A program made the translations under genes and the position numbers. A stretch of 28,782 nucleotides of DNA from an uncultured Eggerthellaceae bacterium (GTDB lineage Bacteria; Actinomycetota; Coriobacteriia; Coriobacteriales; Eggerthellaceae). Location of the stretch: NCBI GenBank assembly GCA_934630905.1, contig CAKTXN010000013.1:1-28782 (forward strand). Direction: 5' to 3'. Below, piece after piece: positions 17,601 to 24,587 of the stretch. The notes below the pieces were generated by a model. That model ran no database searches and was not told the origin of the DNA. It saw only the letters and a list, made by a program, of their open reading frames with translations. How positions within the stretch are numbered: position 1 is the first letter of the stretch; every line of letters begins with the position of its first letter.

Positions 17601-18522
17601 TGAAGGAAGAGCAGGAGGCAGGGCGCTGCAGAGCGGCGGCAGTCTCGTATATACTCTGGGATACAGTGCCGGACAGAAAAACAAGACGATAACAGAGCAG
17701 AAGTGCCCGGCGAATCTCATACTCAGAGGAACGAAGTGGACTGTGACAAAGGCAGAGCTGGTACCGTACTGCGGGTTCAGCCAGATCTCACGATCCGGAG
17801 ACAGTTATCTCTGGTATCATGGGGATATCGGCCTGTGCAGCGGAGGAATAGCGTACATGGGCATACCGGCTGATAGTCTGGGAGACACGTTCACATATGA
17901 TGTGAAAGCAGACAGATACGATGCGACTGAATACTGTCATATAGATCTCAATGAAGGATATTATACTTTCCATGGTGTAGTTGCCGGCAAGAGACTGTAC
18001 GGAGCTGACGGCAGCGGTGATGCGCACAGAGCAGTCCTCAGCAGCGGTCTGGTGAAGGTCAAAGCACCGTCATACAGGGGTGGAAAGATCGTGAACGCCG
18101 GCAAGAGTGTGATGCCGGGATCCGCAGTCACACTGAAGGCTGTACCGAAGAAAGGGTATATTCTGAGATCGTTCACTGTGAACGGCAGGAAAGTCAGTGG
18201 CAGATCGAAGACTCTCAGGCTGACGTCAGACTGCAGTGCCAGGGCTTCATTCGTGAAAGCAGTATCGAAGATCAGACTCAGCAGGACGAAGGTGACGCTG
18301 AAGCCGGGAGAAAGCTTCACGCTGAAAGCAAAGGTAACACCGAAGGACGCATATGACAGATCCGTGACATTCAGATCAGGCAATACGAAGTATGCCACAG
18401 TGTCCTCGAAGGGCGTCGTGAAAGCGAAGCGGGCAGGAAAAGGCAGGACAGTGACCATAACGGTAAAAGCAAAGGATGGCTCAGGCAAGAGTGCAACATG
18501 CAGAGTGAAGATATCGAAATAG
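14689..18522 (+). CDS. Large secreted subtilase (S8) with TIG, Kelch-like and Big2-like modules
   Basis: Start ATG 14689 follows AGAAAGGAG and opens a signal peptide (MKKILSLILAGIMAVTG...APVEA); 1,277 residues. A propeptide-like region (~25-165) precedes an S8 catalytic domain with Asp199 (VVDSGID), His243 (NGHGTHCAG), the oxyanion region (AAGNDANNNDEG) and Ser630 (NGTSMAAP). About 235 residues lie between APGTN (387) and the serine motif, against roughly 15-25 normally: an inserted domain. Then come an IPT/TIG-like domain (~685-770), a Kelch-like beta-propeller stretch (~790-1100), a bacterial repeat (~1125-1190) and a Big2-like Ig domain (~1190-1277). There is no sortase motif; probably secreted or held by its Ig modules. 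Monocistronic: terminators on both sides. Confidence 0.88.
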   Translation: MKKILSLILAGIMAVTGCVLGYAPVEAAPVQRTSGDPADASSAAYREGEALVLMKETSAVTRNRAKSVLGADDGIRIIDKWTFTQPEDAAEDAVDGLSSAKAKKKIAAGEEQVLNVVRVKADHLTTEQLVKELEANDDVEIAEPNYIVRACNVDDTYFGYQWGLKNTGQNSSSSGKSLNVSAEWDKGSTGSDKVVAVVDSGIDYGHEDLRNNMWKNTHQPDLRGEYGFDFANRDNDPMDDNGHGTHCAGIIGAVGSNGTGISGVNRSIRLMALKTLNNEGEGDVAGSIGAYNYINKALDLGEKITAVNNSWGGGDESEIFTKLVDIVGAKGAVSICAAGNDANNNDEGADFPASINSPYLISVAAINEDGELAGFSNYGKKSVDIAAPGTNILSTVSSNCYNPTIYDGSKQEKLSAVFSDFDKDASGESDGSRDEDSLREWDVAGIKDSAVSSVKGRGEKSGINVTYDGDNWFGKGSSGRSLKISWGELSRGEIVSFRLPYNKDSKTDAEDLQVFSLMSKVTAPETGSDSEAMLMVIDVPAGTKLSGSVAGIFNGKYRFEGAKITGSSNYWDHFTLECGEVEPEKTEREIVVLMSADESGEYALNIDDAGLSRTGVSDGFGKYDFYNGTSMAAPFVTGAAALAAAKDGSADGETVLETVMSWLDESDLPVSSGGSLDMSKATAVSPRIGSVTVDIAGKQIIINGRGFGSSPEVTVDTADKKGQKAVITSSSDRKIVLKDEGWINRIVDINITGSSGKKLTEKNVYLVKGKKGYQMLDGVMFPSAEGIIATDGSRIFVADPSEEAIYAAKAGRSMQFRKLCSVDAEKYFGSGTSETAEYALGFGSDLVYMDGRLYSIVSYSETVSDDSDSDGSGVGSIRSGYADSYDDGNAKNSAAYSSQYRMMSFDTSSGKVTDLGRLPKDMKKAEDFTLAAYNGRLYMIGGYDYGKSQLSTKVKIYDPSGKKWSDGPALPEGRAGGRALQSGGSLVYTLGYSAGQKNKTITEQKCPANLILRGTKWTVTKAELVPYCGFSQISRSGDSYLWYHGDIGLCSGGIAYMGIPADSLGDTFTYDVKADRYDATEYCHIDLNEGYYTFHGVVAGKRLYGADGSGDAHRAVLSSGLVKVKAPSYRGGKIVNAGKSVMPGSAVTLKAVPKKGYILRSFTVNGRKVSGRSKTLRLTSDCSARASFVKAVSKIRLSRTKVTLKPGESFTLKAKVTPKDAYDRSVTFRSGNTKYATVSSKGVVKAKRAGKGRTVTITVKAKDGSGKSATCRVKISK

Positions 18523-18535
18523 AATACAGCGATGT

Positions 18536-18559
18536 GGAGACCGGGAACGGTCTCCTTTT
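18536..18559 (+). terminator. Intrinsic terminator after the subtilase gene
   Basis: GGAGACC (18536-18542), loop GGGAAC, GGTCTCC (18549-18555), then TTTT, 14 bases after the stop codon. Confidence 0.8.
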
Positions 18560-18601
18560 GCATGAGAAGAAAAGTCTTTAAAAAAATCGACATTTTTTCA
18601 A

Positions 18602-18638
18602 ATTCCCTGTTGACATATAGGAATAGAGATGATATTAT
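18602..18638 (+). promoter_or_regulatory. metY-cysK promoter with inverted repeat over the -35
   Basis: -35 TTGACA (18610-18615), 17-base spacer, -10 TATTAT (18633-18638). Flanking the -35 is ATTCC (18602-18606)...GGAAT (18620-18624), an inverted repeat well placed for a repressor, for instance a CymR/Rrf2-type sulfur regulator (inference). Transcription would begin near 18645, leaving a ~290-base leader before metY. Confidence 0.75.
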
Positions 18639-18728
18639 CTAAACATAGAAAACATACTAAACAGATAGGAAAAAGGTGAATAACTAAAAATTCAAAAAAC
18701 AAGAAGCTGAAAGGAGGCGACACATTTA

Positions 18729-18785
18729 ATGAAAATCGAATATATGACAGAGAAAGGCTATGATCGTCGAATGTGTTGCTGCTGA
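18729..18785 (+). CDS. Cysteine-rich leader peptide (18 aa, ends Cys-Cys-Cys)
   Basis: ATG 18729 follows a perfect AAAGGAGG (18710-18717; spacing 11). It encodes MKIEYMTEKGYDRRMCCC and then TGA. Three consecutive cysteine codons (TGT TGC TGC) sit immediately before the stop, inside the leader of an operon whose second gene makes cysteine. This is the classic layout of an amino-acid attenuation leader peptide: cysteine shortage would stall the ribosome at the end of the peptide. Polycysteine leader peptides with this role are known in mycobacteria; I know of no described clostridial example. No U-tract terminator lies between it and metY, so the mechanism is probably not classical trp-type. 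Its TGA overlaps the next ATG (TGATG). Confidence 0.7.
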   Translation: MKIEYMTEKGYDRRMCCC

Positions 18786-18898
18786 TGCAGGATACAGATC
18801 AGACAGCTTATGAAGATAACAGAAGCGGCAGAGCCGCACAGGGAAACGGGAAAGAGAAAATAAACACAACACAGAAGATAAACTTTAAAAGATCGTGA
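18785..18898 (+). CDS. Second leader ORF, 37 codons, coupled to the Cys leader
   Basis: The ATG overlaps the stop of the Cys-Cys-Cys peptide (TGATG) and the frame is open to TGA 18896-18898, 37 bases before the metY ATG. The peptide is polar (MQDTDQTAYEDNRSGRAAQG...) with no recognised domain. Inside it a perfect hairpin GCGGC-AGA-GCCGC forms (~18825-18837). It may keep ribosomes on the leader by reinitiation and so couple stalling upstream to metY translation, or be fortuitous. Confidence 0.3.
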   Translation: MQDTDQTAYEDNRSGRAAQGNGKEKINTTQKINFKRS

Positions 18899-18934
18899 AG
18901 ATCACAGGAATCGAAAGGATAAAGGTAAAATAAA

Positions 18935-20236
18935 ATGGCAAAGATAACAAATACAGATAACTGGGCATTCGAAACTAAGCAGCTGCACATCGGACAGGAA
19001 GAGCCGGATCCGGCATCAGATGCGAGAGCAGTTCCGATCTATCAGACTACATCATATGTATTCAGAGATTCAGCTCACGCTGAAGCGAGATTCGGACTTG
19101 CAGATCCGGGCAACATCTACGGCAGACTGACAAACTCCACACAGGATGTTCTGGAAAAGAGACTGGCAGCACTGGACGGCGGCGTTGCAGCACTGGCAGT
19201 AGCATCAGGAGCAGCAGCCATCGACTACACTATCAGGAACCTGGCTCAGGCAGGCGACCATATCGTGGCAGCAAAGACTATCTACGGCGGCACATACAAC
19301 CTGCTGGCACACACACTTCCACAGTACGGCATCACGACAACATTCGTTGATCCTGACGATGTAGAAAACTTCAGAAAGGCTATCAAACCTGAAACAAAAG
19401 GTATCTTCATCGAGATCCTGGGCAACCCGAACTCGAACCTGGTGGATGTTGAAGCAGTAGCAGCTATCGCTCACGAAAACAAGATCCCGCTCGTGGTGGA
19501 CAGCACATTCACACCGGCTAATGTCATCAGGCCTATAGAACACGGAGCCGACATCGTCATCCATTCACTTACAAAGTTCGTCGGCGGACACGGTACTACA
19601 TTAGGCGGAGCTATCATCGACAGCGGCAAATTCGACTGGGCAGCAAGCGGCAAGTTCGCATCCCTGACTGACCCTAACCCAAGCTATCATGGAATATCAT
19701 TCACAGAAGCTGTCGGACCTGCAGCATTCGTTACAAAGATCAGAGCGATACTGCTTAGAGATACAGGCGCAGCTATCTCACCACTGAGTGCATTCCTGTT
19801 GTTACAGGGCCTTGAAACACTTTCACTGAGAGTGGAAAGACACATAGAAAATACACAGAAAGTACTGGAATACCTGAAGAACCATCCGCAGGTAGAATCC
19901 ATAAACCATCCTTCACTTCCTGAAAACGGATACAAGGATCTTTACGACAAATACTTCCCGAACGGAGCAGGATCCATCTTCACTTTCAATATCAAGGGCG
20001 GAGAAAAGGAAGCCAAGGCGTTCATCGACAGCCTGCAGATCTTCTCACTCCTTGCCAACGTGGCAGATGTGAAGTCTCTGGTGATCCATCCGGCAAGCAC
20101 TACTCACTCACAGCTCAGCGAAGCGGAACTGCTGGATCAGGGCATCAAGCCGAACACTATCAGACTTTCGATAGGTACAGAGAACATCAAAGACATAATC
20201 GCAGACCTGGATCAGGCATTCAACGCAGTAAAGTAA
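18935..20236 (+). CDS. metY: O-acetylhomoserine sulfhydrylase
   Basis: A 433-residue protein of the Cys/Met-metabolism PLP family, long (MetY) form. Evident are SGAAAIDYTI near 91-100, TIYGGTYNL, the PLP lysine Lys214 in IHSLTKFVGGHGTTLGG, and the C-terminal HPASTTHSQL...IRLSIGTENI. It makes homocysteine from O-acetylhomoserine and sulfide, or methionine from methanethiol. AAAGG lies ~9 bases before the ATG. First structural gene of a sulfur operon with cysK 41 bases downstream, behind the Cys leader peptide. Confidence 0.93.
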   Translation: MAKITNTDNWAFETKQLHIGQEEPDPASDARAVPIYQTTSYVFRDSAHAEARFGLADPGNIYGRLTNSTQDVLEKRLAALDGGVAALAVASGAAAIDYTIRNLAQAGDHIVAAKTIYGGTYNLLAHTLPQYGITTTFVDPDDVENFRKAIKPETKGIFIEILGNPNSNLVDVEAVAAIAHENKIPLVVDSTFTPANVIRPIEHGADIVIHSLTKFVGGHGTTLGGAIIDSGKFDWAASGKFASLTDPNPSYHGISFTEAVGPAAFVTKIRAILLRDTGAAISPLSAFLLLQGLETLSLRVERHIENTQKVLEYLKNHPQVESINHPSLPENGYKDLYDKYFPNGAGSIFTFNIKGGEKEAKAFIDSLQIFSLLANVADVKSLVIHPASTTHSQLSEAELLDQGIKPNTIRLSIGTENIKDIIADLDQAFNAVK

Positions 20237-20276
20237 CAGTACAGTTGTAAAGAATAAGAATTGGAGGAAAAACAAA

Positions 20277-21209
20277 ATGGCTAATATATATAAAGGAACT
20301 TTAGGACTTATAGGAAACACACCTCTGGTAGAGGTAACTAATTTAGAGGAAGCACTGGGGCTCAAAGCAAGAGTCCTGGTGAAACTGGAATACTTCAACC
20401 CTGCAGGCAGCGTCAAGGACAGGATCGCAAAGGCAATGATCGAAGACGCTGAGCAGAAAGGACTGCTGAAGGAAGGTTCAGTGATCATCGAGCCTACTTC
20501 AGGAAACACAGGAATCGGTCTTGCTGCCATAGCAGCAACCAAGGGCTACAGGATCATCCTGACAATGCCTGAAACGATGAGCGTTGAGAGAAGAAACATC
20601 CTCAAGGCATACGGCGCAGAGCTGGTGCTGACAGAAGGTGCAAAGGGCATGAAGGGCGCTATCGCCAAAGCTGACGAACTGGCAGCAGAACTTGAAAACA
20701 GCTTCATCCCAGGTCAGTTCGTGAACCCTGCAAACCCTGCTATCCACAAGGCTACAACAGGTCCTGAGATCTGGAACGATACAGACGGCGGAGTAGACTA
20801 CTTCATCGCAGGCGTAGGTACAGGCGGTACACTGACAGGAACAGGTGAATTCCTGAAGTCAAAGAACCCTGATGTGAAGATCGTAGCTCTCGAACCGGCG
20901 TCATCACCGGTACTGTCGGAAGGTAAAGGCGGAGCTCACAAGATCCAGGGCATCGGCGCAGGTTTCGTACCTGATGTACTGAACACTAAAGTATACGACG
21001 AGATCCTCAAGGCAGAAAACGAGTCAGCTTTCGAATATGCCAAACTCCTGGCAAAACACGAAGGTATCCTGGTAGGTATCTCATCAGGAGCAGCACTCTG
21101 GGGCGCAGTAGAGCTTGCAAAGCGTCCTGAGAACGAAGGCAAGACTATCGTGGCACTGCTGCCGGATACAGGCGACAGATACTACTCGACGCCACTGTTC
21201 ACAGAATAG
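20277..21209 (+). CDS. cysK: Cysteine synthase (O-acetylserine sulfhydrylase)
   Basis: A 310-residue protein of standard length. The PLP lysine is Lys47 in NPAGSVKDRI, the substrate loop is PTSGNTG (73-79), and the phosphate-binding loop is GTGGTLTGTG. It forms cysteine from O-acetylserine and sulfide, drawing on the same sulfide pool as MetY. A TTGGAGG site precedes the ATG. Last gene of the operon; terminator at 21312. Its product is the amino acid encoded three times in the leader peptide. Confidence 0.96.
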   Translation: MANIYKGTLGLIGNTPLVEVTNLEEALGLKARVLVKLEYFNPAGSVKDRIAKAMIEDAEQKGLLKEGSVIIEPTSGNTGIGLAAIAATKGYRIILTMPETMSVERRNILKAYGAELVLTEGAKGMKGAIAKADELAAELENSFIPGQFVNPANPAIHKATTGPEIWNDTDGGVDYFIAGVGTGGTLTGTGEFLKSKNPDVKIVALEPASSPVLSEGKGGAHKIQGIGAGFVPDVLNTKVYDEILKAENESAFEYAKLLAKHEGILVGISSGAALWGAVELAKRPENEGKTIVALLPDTGDRYYSTPLFTE

Positions 21210-21311
21210 CAGATGCAGACAGGCAGGACAGGGTAAGATCCTGTGGGACATAAACTTAACATAATGTAAATCCTCTTAATTGCAATGACAGAGCAATACA
21301 CACATACTCAG

Positions 21312-21345
21312 AAGACCTCCGGGGACGCACAGCCGGAGGTCTTTT
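21312..21345 (+). terminator. Intrinsic terminator after cysK
   Basis: A perfect 11-bp stem AAGACCTCCGG (21312-21322) with CCGGAGGTCTT (21333-21343), ten-base loop, TTTT tail. Confidence 0.9.
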
Positions 21346-21375
21346 GTATTGGTGCGGGCCAGAGCCACATGATTG

Positions 21376-21942
21376 ATGCTTTTCATATCCTTTATGGTAC
21401 TGATGAATATCGACGATATGAGCAGAGTGAGATTCGTCAGTAACCTGAGCGAGGTGCCGATAAGGCGTGAGCATGAGCGGCTCAGGTGCAAGGCATGGCC
21501 GAAAAAGATCGCAGCTCTGGCAGTAAGTGTGGCGGCATTGGCAGCGTGCCTGTACCTTTTCACAGGGAAGCCGGAGTTTCTGCTTTGGCGTACCAGACAT
21601 GAGCTGATGTCGCTGTGTCTTTGCATTGCAGCGGCCCTGGTACTGTTTCTTTCCTGGTCAGGGAGCGACGATGTGAAACGCTTCGGCAGGCTGCTGCGCT
21701 ATGAGAGCTTAACAGGAGATATGCACATGACACGGGAGGAACTGGTATATTACAGCCTTCCGTCCAGCCGGGTGACCGGCGATATGCCGCCGATACTGAA
21801 GAATATGATCCGCAGCCAGTATGAAAGAGAAGGGCGTTTGTGCGCGCTCGGAGCGGGACATGGCTGCGAAGACATATACAGCAGATGGAAAGGATATTCA
21901 GTAACCGACTCGGAAAAAAGATACAAGGGATATTTCATTTAA
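21376..21942 (+). CDS. Two-helix membrane protein, front half of a split gene
   Basis: Not recognised. About 188 residues: a basic N-terminal region, two hydrophobic segments (KIAALAVSVAALAACLYLFT at ~45-64 and LMSLCLCIAAALVLFLSW at ~78-95), then a cytoplasmic-looking tail with LTGDMHMTREELVYYSLPSS. The start is uncertain (ATG at 21376, 21394 or 21403): none has a good ribosome site and no promoter is evident after the cysK terminator. It stops at TAA 21940-21942, but the same frame continues open for 129 more codons, so this is probably a ~320-residue gene broken by a nonsense mutation. Confidence 0.5.
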   Translation: MLFISFMVLMNIDDMSRVRFVSNLSEVPIRREHERLRCKAWPKKIAALAVSVAALAACLYLFTGKPEFLLWRTRHELMSLCLCIAAALVLFLSWSGSDDVKRFGRLLRYESLTGDMHMTREELVYYSLPSSRVTGDMPPILKNMIRSQYEREGRLCALGAGHGCEDIYSRWKGYSVTDSEKRYKGYFI

Positions 21943-21969
21943 AAAAAATCAGGCACAGAAAGCCTGATT
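21941..21969 (-). terminator. Minus-strand intrinsic terminator
   Basis: AATCAGGC (21947-21954) pairs with GCCTGATT (21962-21969) around a 7-base loop. Read on the minus strand it is followed by eight T (21948-21941). It is suited to end transcripts from the minus-strand lipoprotein gene at 22875, which would then run ~390 bases antisense to the split membrane gene. On the plus strand the same hairpin sits five bases past the stop codon. Confidence 0.65.
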
Positions 21970-22332
21970 GACGACAGTTCAGTGGTGGCCAGATTCATGT
22001 GGGAGCTGAAACGCCCCGACGAATATCTGCTGTTCCGTGCTAAGGTGGAAAAGCCGAGAAAGCATTCGACAGATATCCCGGAGAAACCCCGTTCTATATT
22101 CGTGATGAGCGAGAGCAGACTTTCCCTGCTGATGCGGCCCTGCCTCAACGGAGAGAAAAGTTTCAGGGTGTTTTTCATGAGAGGCGATGACGTAGTCATG
22201 GCCATCGAAAAGTCCCGTAATGCAGAGCAGCTGAACATCTTCTGCAGCAGTGAAAGAAATAGCACCGTACCGGGGATCCTGGACCGCTGGGCAAAGGAAG
22301 AAAGCTACGGACATTATAAGCTGGGCGAGTAG
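21943..22332 (+). pseudogene. Rear half of the split membrane-protein gene
   Basis: Directly in frame after TAA 21940-21942, open to TAG 22330-22332. It begins KKSGTESLIDDSSVVARFMW and ends GILDRWAKEESYGHYKLGE; soluble, no recognised domain. A GTG at 21982 or ATG at 21997 could start a separate 111-116-residue protein, but neither has a ribosome site. Codon choice resembles real coding sequence and the opposite-strand frames look like shadows. The simplest reading is the C-terminal domain of the upstream protein. Confidence 0.5.
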
Positions 22333-22362
22333 GGATATTAAGGATCTTTTTCATTGAAGTGC

Positions 22363-22875
22363 TCAGATCTCCTGACCTGACTCGTCCTGAAATTCAAACT
22401 CATAGCTTGCTTCGCCGATATCATCGGTGGTGAACAGGTATGCGGCATAGCCGTTTTTATCGAGGACAAAGCTCTGCTTTTCCTTGTCGTTCACAGTCAT
22501 TACAGCTTTTTTCGCTTTGCCATTGCTGGCTATGCAGATCAGGATCGGCTCGTTTTCACCGGTACCGTTGTATATGAAGACGATCTGATCATTAATACGG
22601 TCGAACTGAAAGTTTATGATCTCATAAGTATTCTTATCTGTCTTATGGAGCAGGGCGTAACCTATATAACCTTCGGCATATTCAAAAGTATCGAGCCTGT
22701 AATTCCCGTATTCAGCTGAATCGACCAGATGAATGTCTTCACATTCATTGAGCTCGGAAACCTTGTCGAGCAGTTCTTTTTCTGTACCGATACTGTTGTC
22801 CGATGATCCGCAGGACGACAGAACCAGCAGCAATGCAAGTATCGATATGGCTGTGATGTTTTTTATCTTTTTCAA
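22363..22875 (-). CDS. Small secreted lipoprotein
   Basis: The start is TTG at 22873-22875 with GGAGGT six bases upstream. Of 170 residues, the first ~22 form a lipoprotein signal with lipobox LVLSSCG (Cys22), then a Ser/Asp/Asn linker and a ~140-residue beta-rich domain of unknown type (EDIHLVDSAEYGNYRLDTFE, AYLFTTDDIGEASYEFEF). Anchored outside the membrane. It belongs to the minus-strand run of small envelope proteins but lacks their shared promoter repeat. Function unknown. Confidence 0.75.
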   Translation of the reverse strand: MKKIKNITAISILALLLVLSSCGSSDNSIGTEKELLDKVSELNECEDIHLVDSAEYGNYRLDTFEYAEGYIGYALLHKTDKNTYEIINFQFDRINDQIVFIYNGTGENEPILICIASNGKAKKAVMTVNDKEKQSFVLDKNGYAAYLFTTDDIGEASYEFEFQDESGQEI

Positions 22876-23044
22876 GATCTTACCTCCGGAATATCCGATG
22901 ACTAAAACTTTTGTGAATCGAGCGGGATCTTTCTAAAACGGCAGGGCTGCTTTTATATATTTCAAGATCCAGCTATTTCCTTTCTTTCGCGGTCAGTGGT
23001 TGGCAGAGTAGCCGGCATGACCGGATACCCTGCAGCAGCATGAG

Positions 23045-23461
23045 CTATTTATCCGCAGGCATAATGAGCTCCTTGCTGTAGTATGGTATCGACATGGCGT
23101 TGAGATCAGCGTCTATGAAGTAGATGCTTTTGTATGACGGGATGATCTTGCCGTAAAGTTTGCTGCCCACGTAAAGTCCGTAATAAGCGTCGTCTGTTTC
23201 TTCGATCCTGCCGGATGCGATCTCTTTGTTGTCACGGAAATAGCAGAAACTGTTCTCACTGTCACCGTAAGCGATAGACATATATGTGGTGTTTAGCTGC
23301 TCATCGACATGGTATGTACCGCTCAGTCTGTCGTTTTCCTCGGCTGCATAGACATAGCAGTGGTAGCGGAAAGAGACCAGTGCAAGTGCTGCTGCAAGTA
23401 CGATCAGTGCCATTATCAGTAACTTGTTTGCAGCTATTTTCTTTGCATTTGTTTTATCCAT
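23045..23461 (-). CDS. Single-pass membrane protein, paralogue of the 24025-24504 gene
   Basis: Start ATG 23461 with GGAGGT nine bases upstream; 138 residues. One membrane segment (~14-33: LLIMALIVLAAALALVSF) precedes an extracytoplasmic domain with SGTYHVDEQ, IASGRIEETDDAYYGLYVGS and KSIYFIDADLNAMSIPYY. The TY...ETDD...Y...GSK pattern recurs in the 24025 gene, suggesting a duplicated family. Preceded 23 bases upstream by copy 3 of the promoter repeat. Function unknown. Confidence 0.7.
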   Translation of the reverse strand: MDKTNAKKIAANKLLIMALIVLAAALALVSFRYHCYVYAAEENDRLSGTYHVDEQLNTTYMSIAYGDSENSFCYFRDNKEIASGRIEETDDAYYGLYVGSKLYGKIIPSYKSIYFIDADLNAMSIPYYSKELIMPADK

Positions 23462-23483
23462 TTCAGATACCTCCTTCTCTTTA

Positions 23484-23518
23484 CTATATATAACACCCGA
23501 AATCATGGGATGTTACAG
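23484..23518 (-). promoter_or_regulatory. Promoter/operator repeat, copy 3
   Basis: On the minus strand: TAACATCC, nine bases, GGGTGTTA (inverted repeat at 23491-23515), running straight into TATATATAG. The same element occurs at 24560-24584 and 25332-25356. It lies just before the 23461 gene. Confidence 0.65.
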
Positions 23519-23524
23519 TTGATT

Positions 23525-23920
23525 TTAGCGGATCTCTTGCTTTACTATTATAATTACTGCAGCTGCGATGATAAAAATATGCGGTATGAACATCATCAGG
23601 CCTTTCCATCCGGTCATTCCCATCAACGAGACTGCTGATGCTATCATTGACAACACATATGGCAGGCATATCACGCTTCTTCCGATGATATTTTTATACG
23701 CTGCCAGATGGATCAGCATGGCTGCGCCCATAAAGTAAACGCCTGATGTCATCGGATTTATCGCAACAAACAGCTGTGTCAAAGGATGTGTGTCAATATC
23801 AGGAACTCCGAATACCCAGTAAATATACAGTGAGAAATACGATAAAACGATGATATCCAACACTAAAGCTGTTATTTTTAGAAGTTTTATTTGCTTCTCT
23901 TTTCGGTCACGCTTTCCCAT
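23525..23920 (-). CDS. Four-helix small membrane protein
   Basis: A 131-residue protein; AGGAGG sits just upstream of its ATG. Charged N terminus (MGKRDRKEKQIKLLK), then about four hydrophobic segments (~14-36, 58-74, 80-98, 103-126). Size and topology resemble the 24865-25278 product, though sequence similarity is not obvious. No promoter repeat in front, so probably co-transcribed with the gene at 24025-24504. Function unknown; an immunity- or transport-like role is only a guess. Confidence 0.65.
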   Translation of the reverse strand: MGKRDRKEKQIKLLKITALVLDIIVLSYFSLYIYWVFGVPDIDTHPLTQLFVAINPMTSGVYFMGAAMLIHLAAYKNIIGRSVICLPYVLSMIASAVSLMGMTGWKGLMMFIPHIFIIAAAVIIIVKQEIR

Positions 23921-24024
23921 AGTTATATCCTCCTGCCAACCTGGTTTTTGATATCCTCATCGATATGTCTTTTAACTGTTATCCTGTGTATCCACTAAAA
24001 ACAAAAAATATATATACAGACTTA

Positions 24025-24504
24025 TCAGTCGGCCAAATGTTCTGCAGAATCTGTATTAGATTCCGGATCAGGTACATCGTTATAAATACCTCCGTTGGCC
24101 AGCTTCAGATATCGCTTTACAGTGTTTCCTTTGATATAGGTGAGCGTTTCCTGGCCGAAGACTGCGTAGGCTTTTGAACCATCGTCCATTTTTATGCTAT
24201 ACACATTGGGGTCGTCAGTTTCTGAGTATGTACCGGCAAAGATCTTCTCCGATGGCTTGTAATGATATATTCTGTGCTTTTCTTTGTCAAATACAAAATA
24301 CACATTCTGTTCTTCAATGGAGTCCGTATATGTTCCATTCTCAGAGAAGCCTGCAGAAACTCCTTCGCGATATTTAGTGATATCTGTGTGCTGCTTTAGA
24401 ATCACTATAGCCAGAATCACCAGCAGAACAAGGACAAGTAATACTGCTATCCTTGATTTCGGATTTTTCTTTTCATTTGGTATGATGTTTTTTACTTCAC
24501 TCAT
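24025..24504 (-). CDS. Single-pass membrane protein with TY/ETDD extracellular domain
   Basis: The chosen start ATG 24502-24504 follows GGGGAGGAGG within the promoter repeat; 159 residues. A basic cytoplasmic stub, a membrane segment (~19-38: IAVLLVLVLLVILAIVIL), then an outer domain with NGTYTDSIEEQNVYFVF, FAGTYSETDDPNVYSIKMDD and GSKAYAVFGQE. It resembles the 23045-23461 product. The frame is open upstream all the way to 24792, so a longer fusion with the truncated gene there is formally possible, but the strong ribosome site favours this start. Confidence 0.7.
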   Translation of the reverse strand: MSEVKNIIPNEKKNPKSRIAVLLVLVLLVILAIVILKQHTDITKYREGVSAGFSENGTYTDSIEEQNVYFVFDKEKHRIYHYKPSEKIFAGTYSETDDPNVYSIKMDDGSKAYAVFGQETLTYIKGNTVKRYLKLANGGIYNDVPDPESNTDSAEHLAD

Positions 24505-24587
24505 GATCGATACCTCCTCCCCTGTGCAAATGCGATCATTTTGAATAACTTTATATATATAACACCCGGGATCACAGGATGTTACAG
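24499..24587 (-). repeat. Promoter-leader-start repeat, copy 1
   Basis: An 89-base copy of the element at 25273-25359: about 82 matches over 87 aligned bases plus a 2-base gap. It spans the operator-like inverted repeat (24560-24584: TAACATCC / GGGTGTTA on the minus strand), a TATATATA promoter region, the 5' leader, GGGGAGGAGG and the start codon. A duplicated expression signal inside an older reading frame. Confidence 0.85.

Noticed and set aside
18640..18934. T-box or S-box riboswitch in the metY leader
   Set aside because: No T-box sequence, no specifier stem, no SAM-I-like core and no terminator with a U tract. The leader is purine-rich and dominated by the two small ORFs.
21939..22314. 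Minus-strand frames opposite the rear half of the split membrane gene
   Set aside because: No start signals and Ser/Leu/Phe-rich shadow composition. The plus frame continues a protein in register with the front half.
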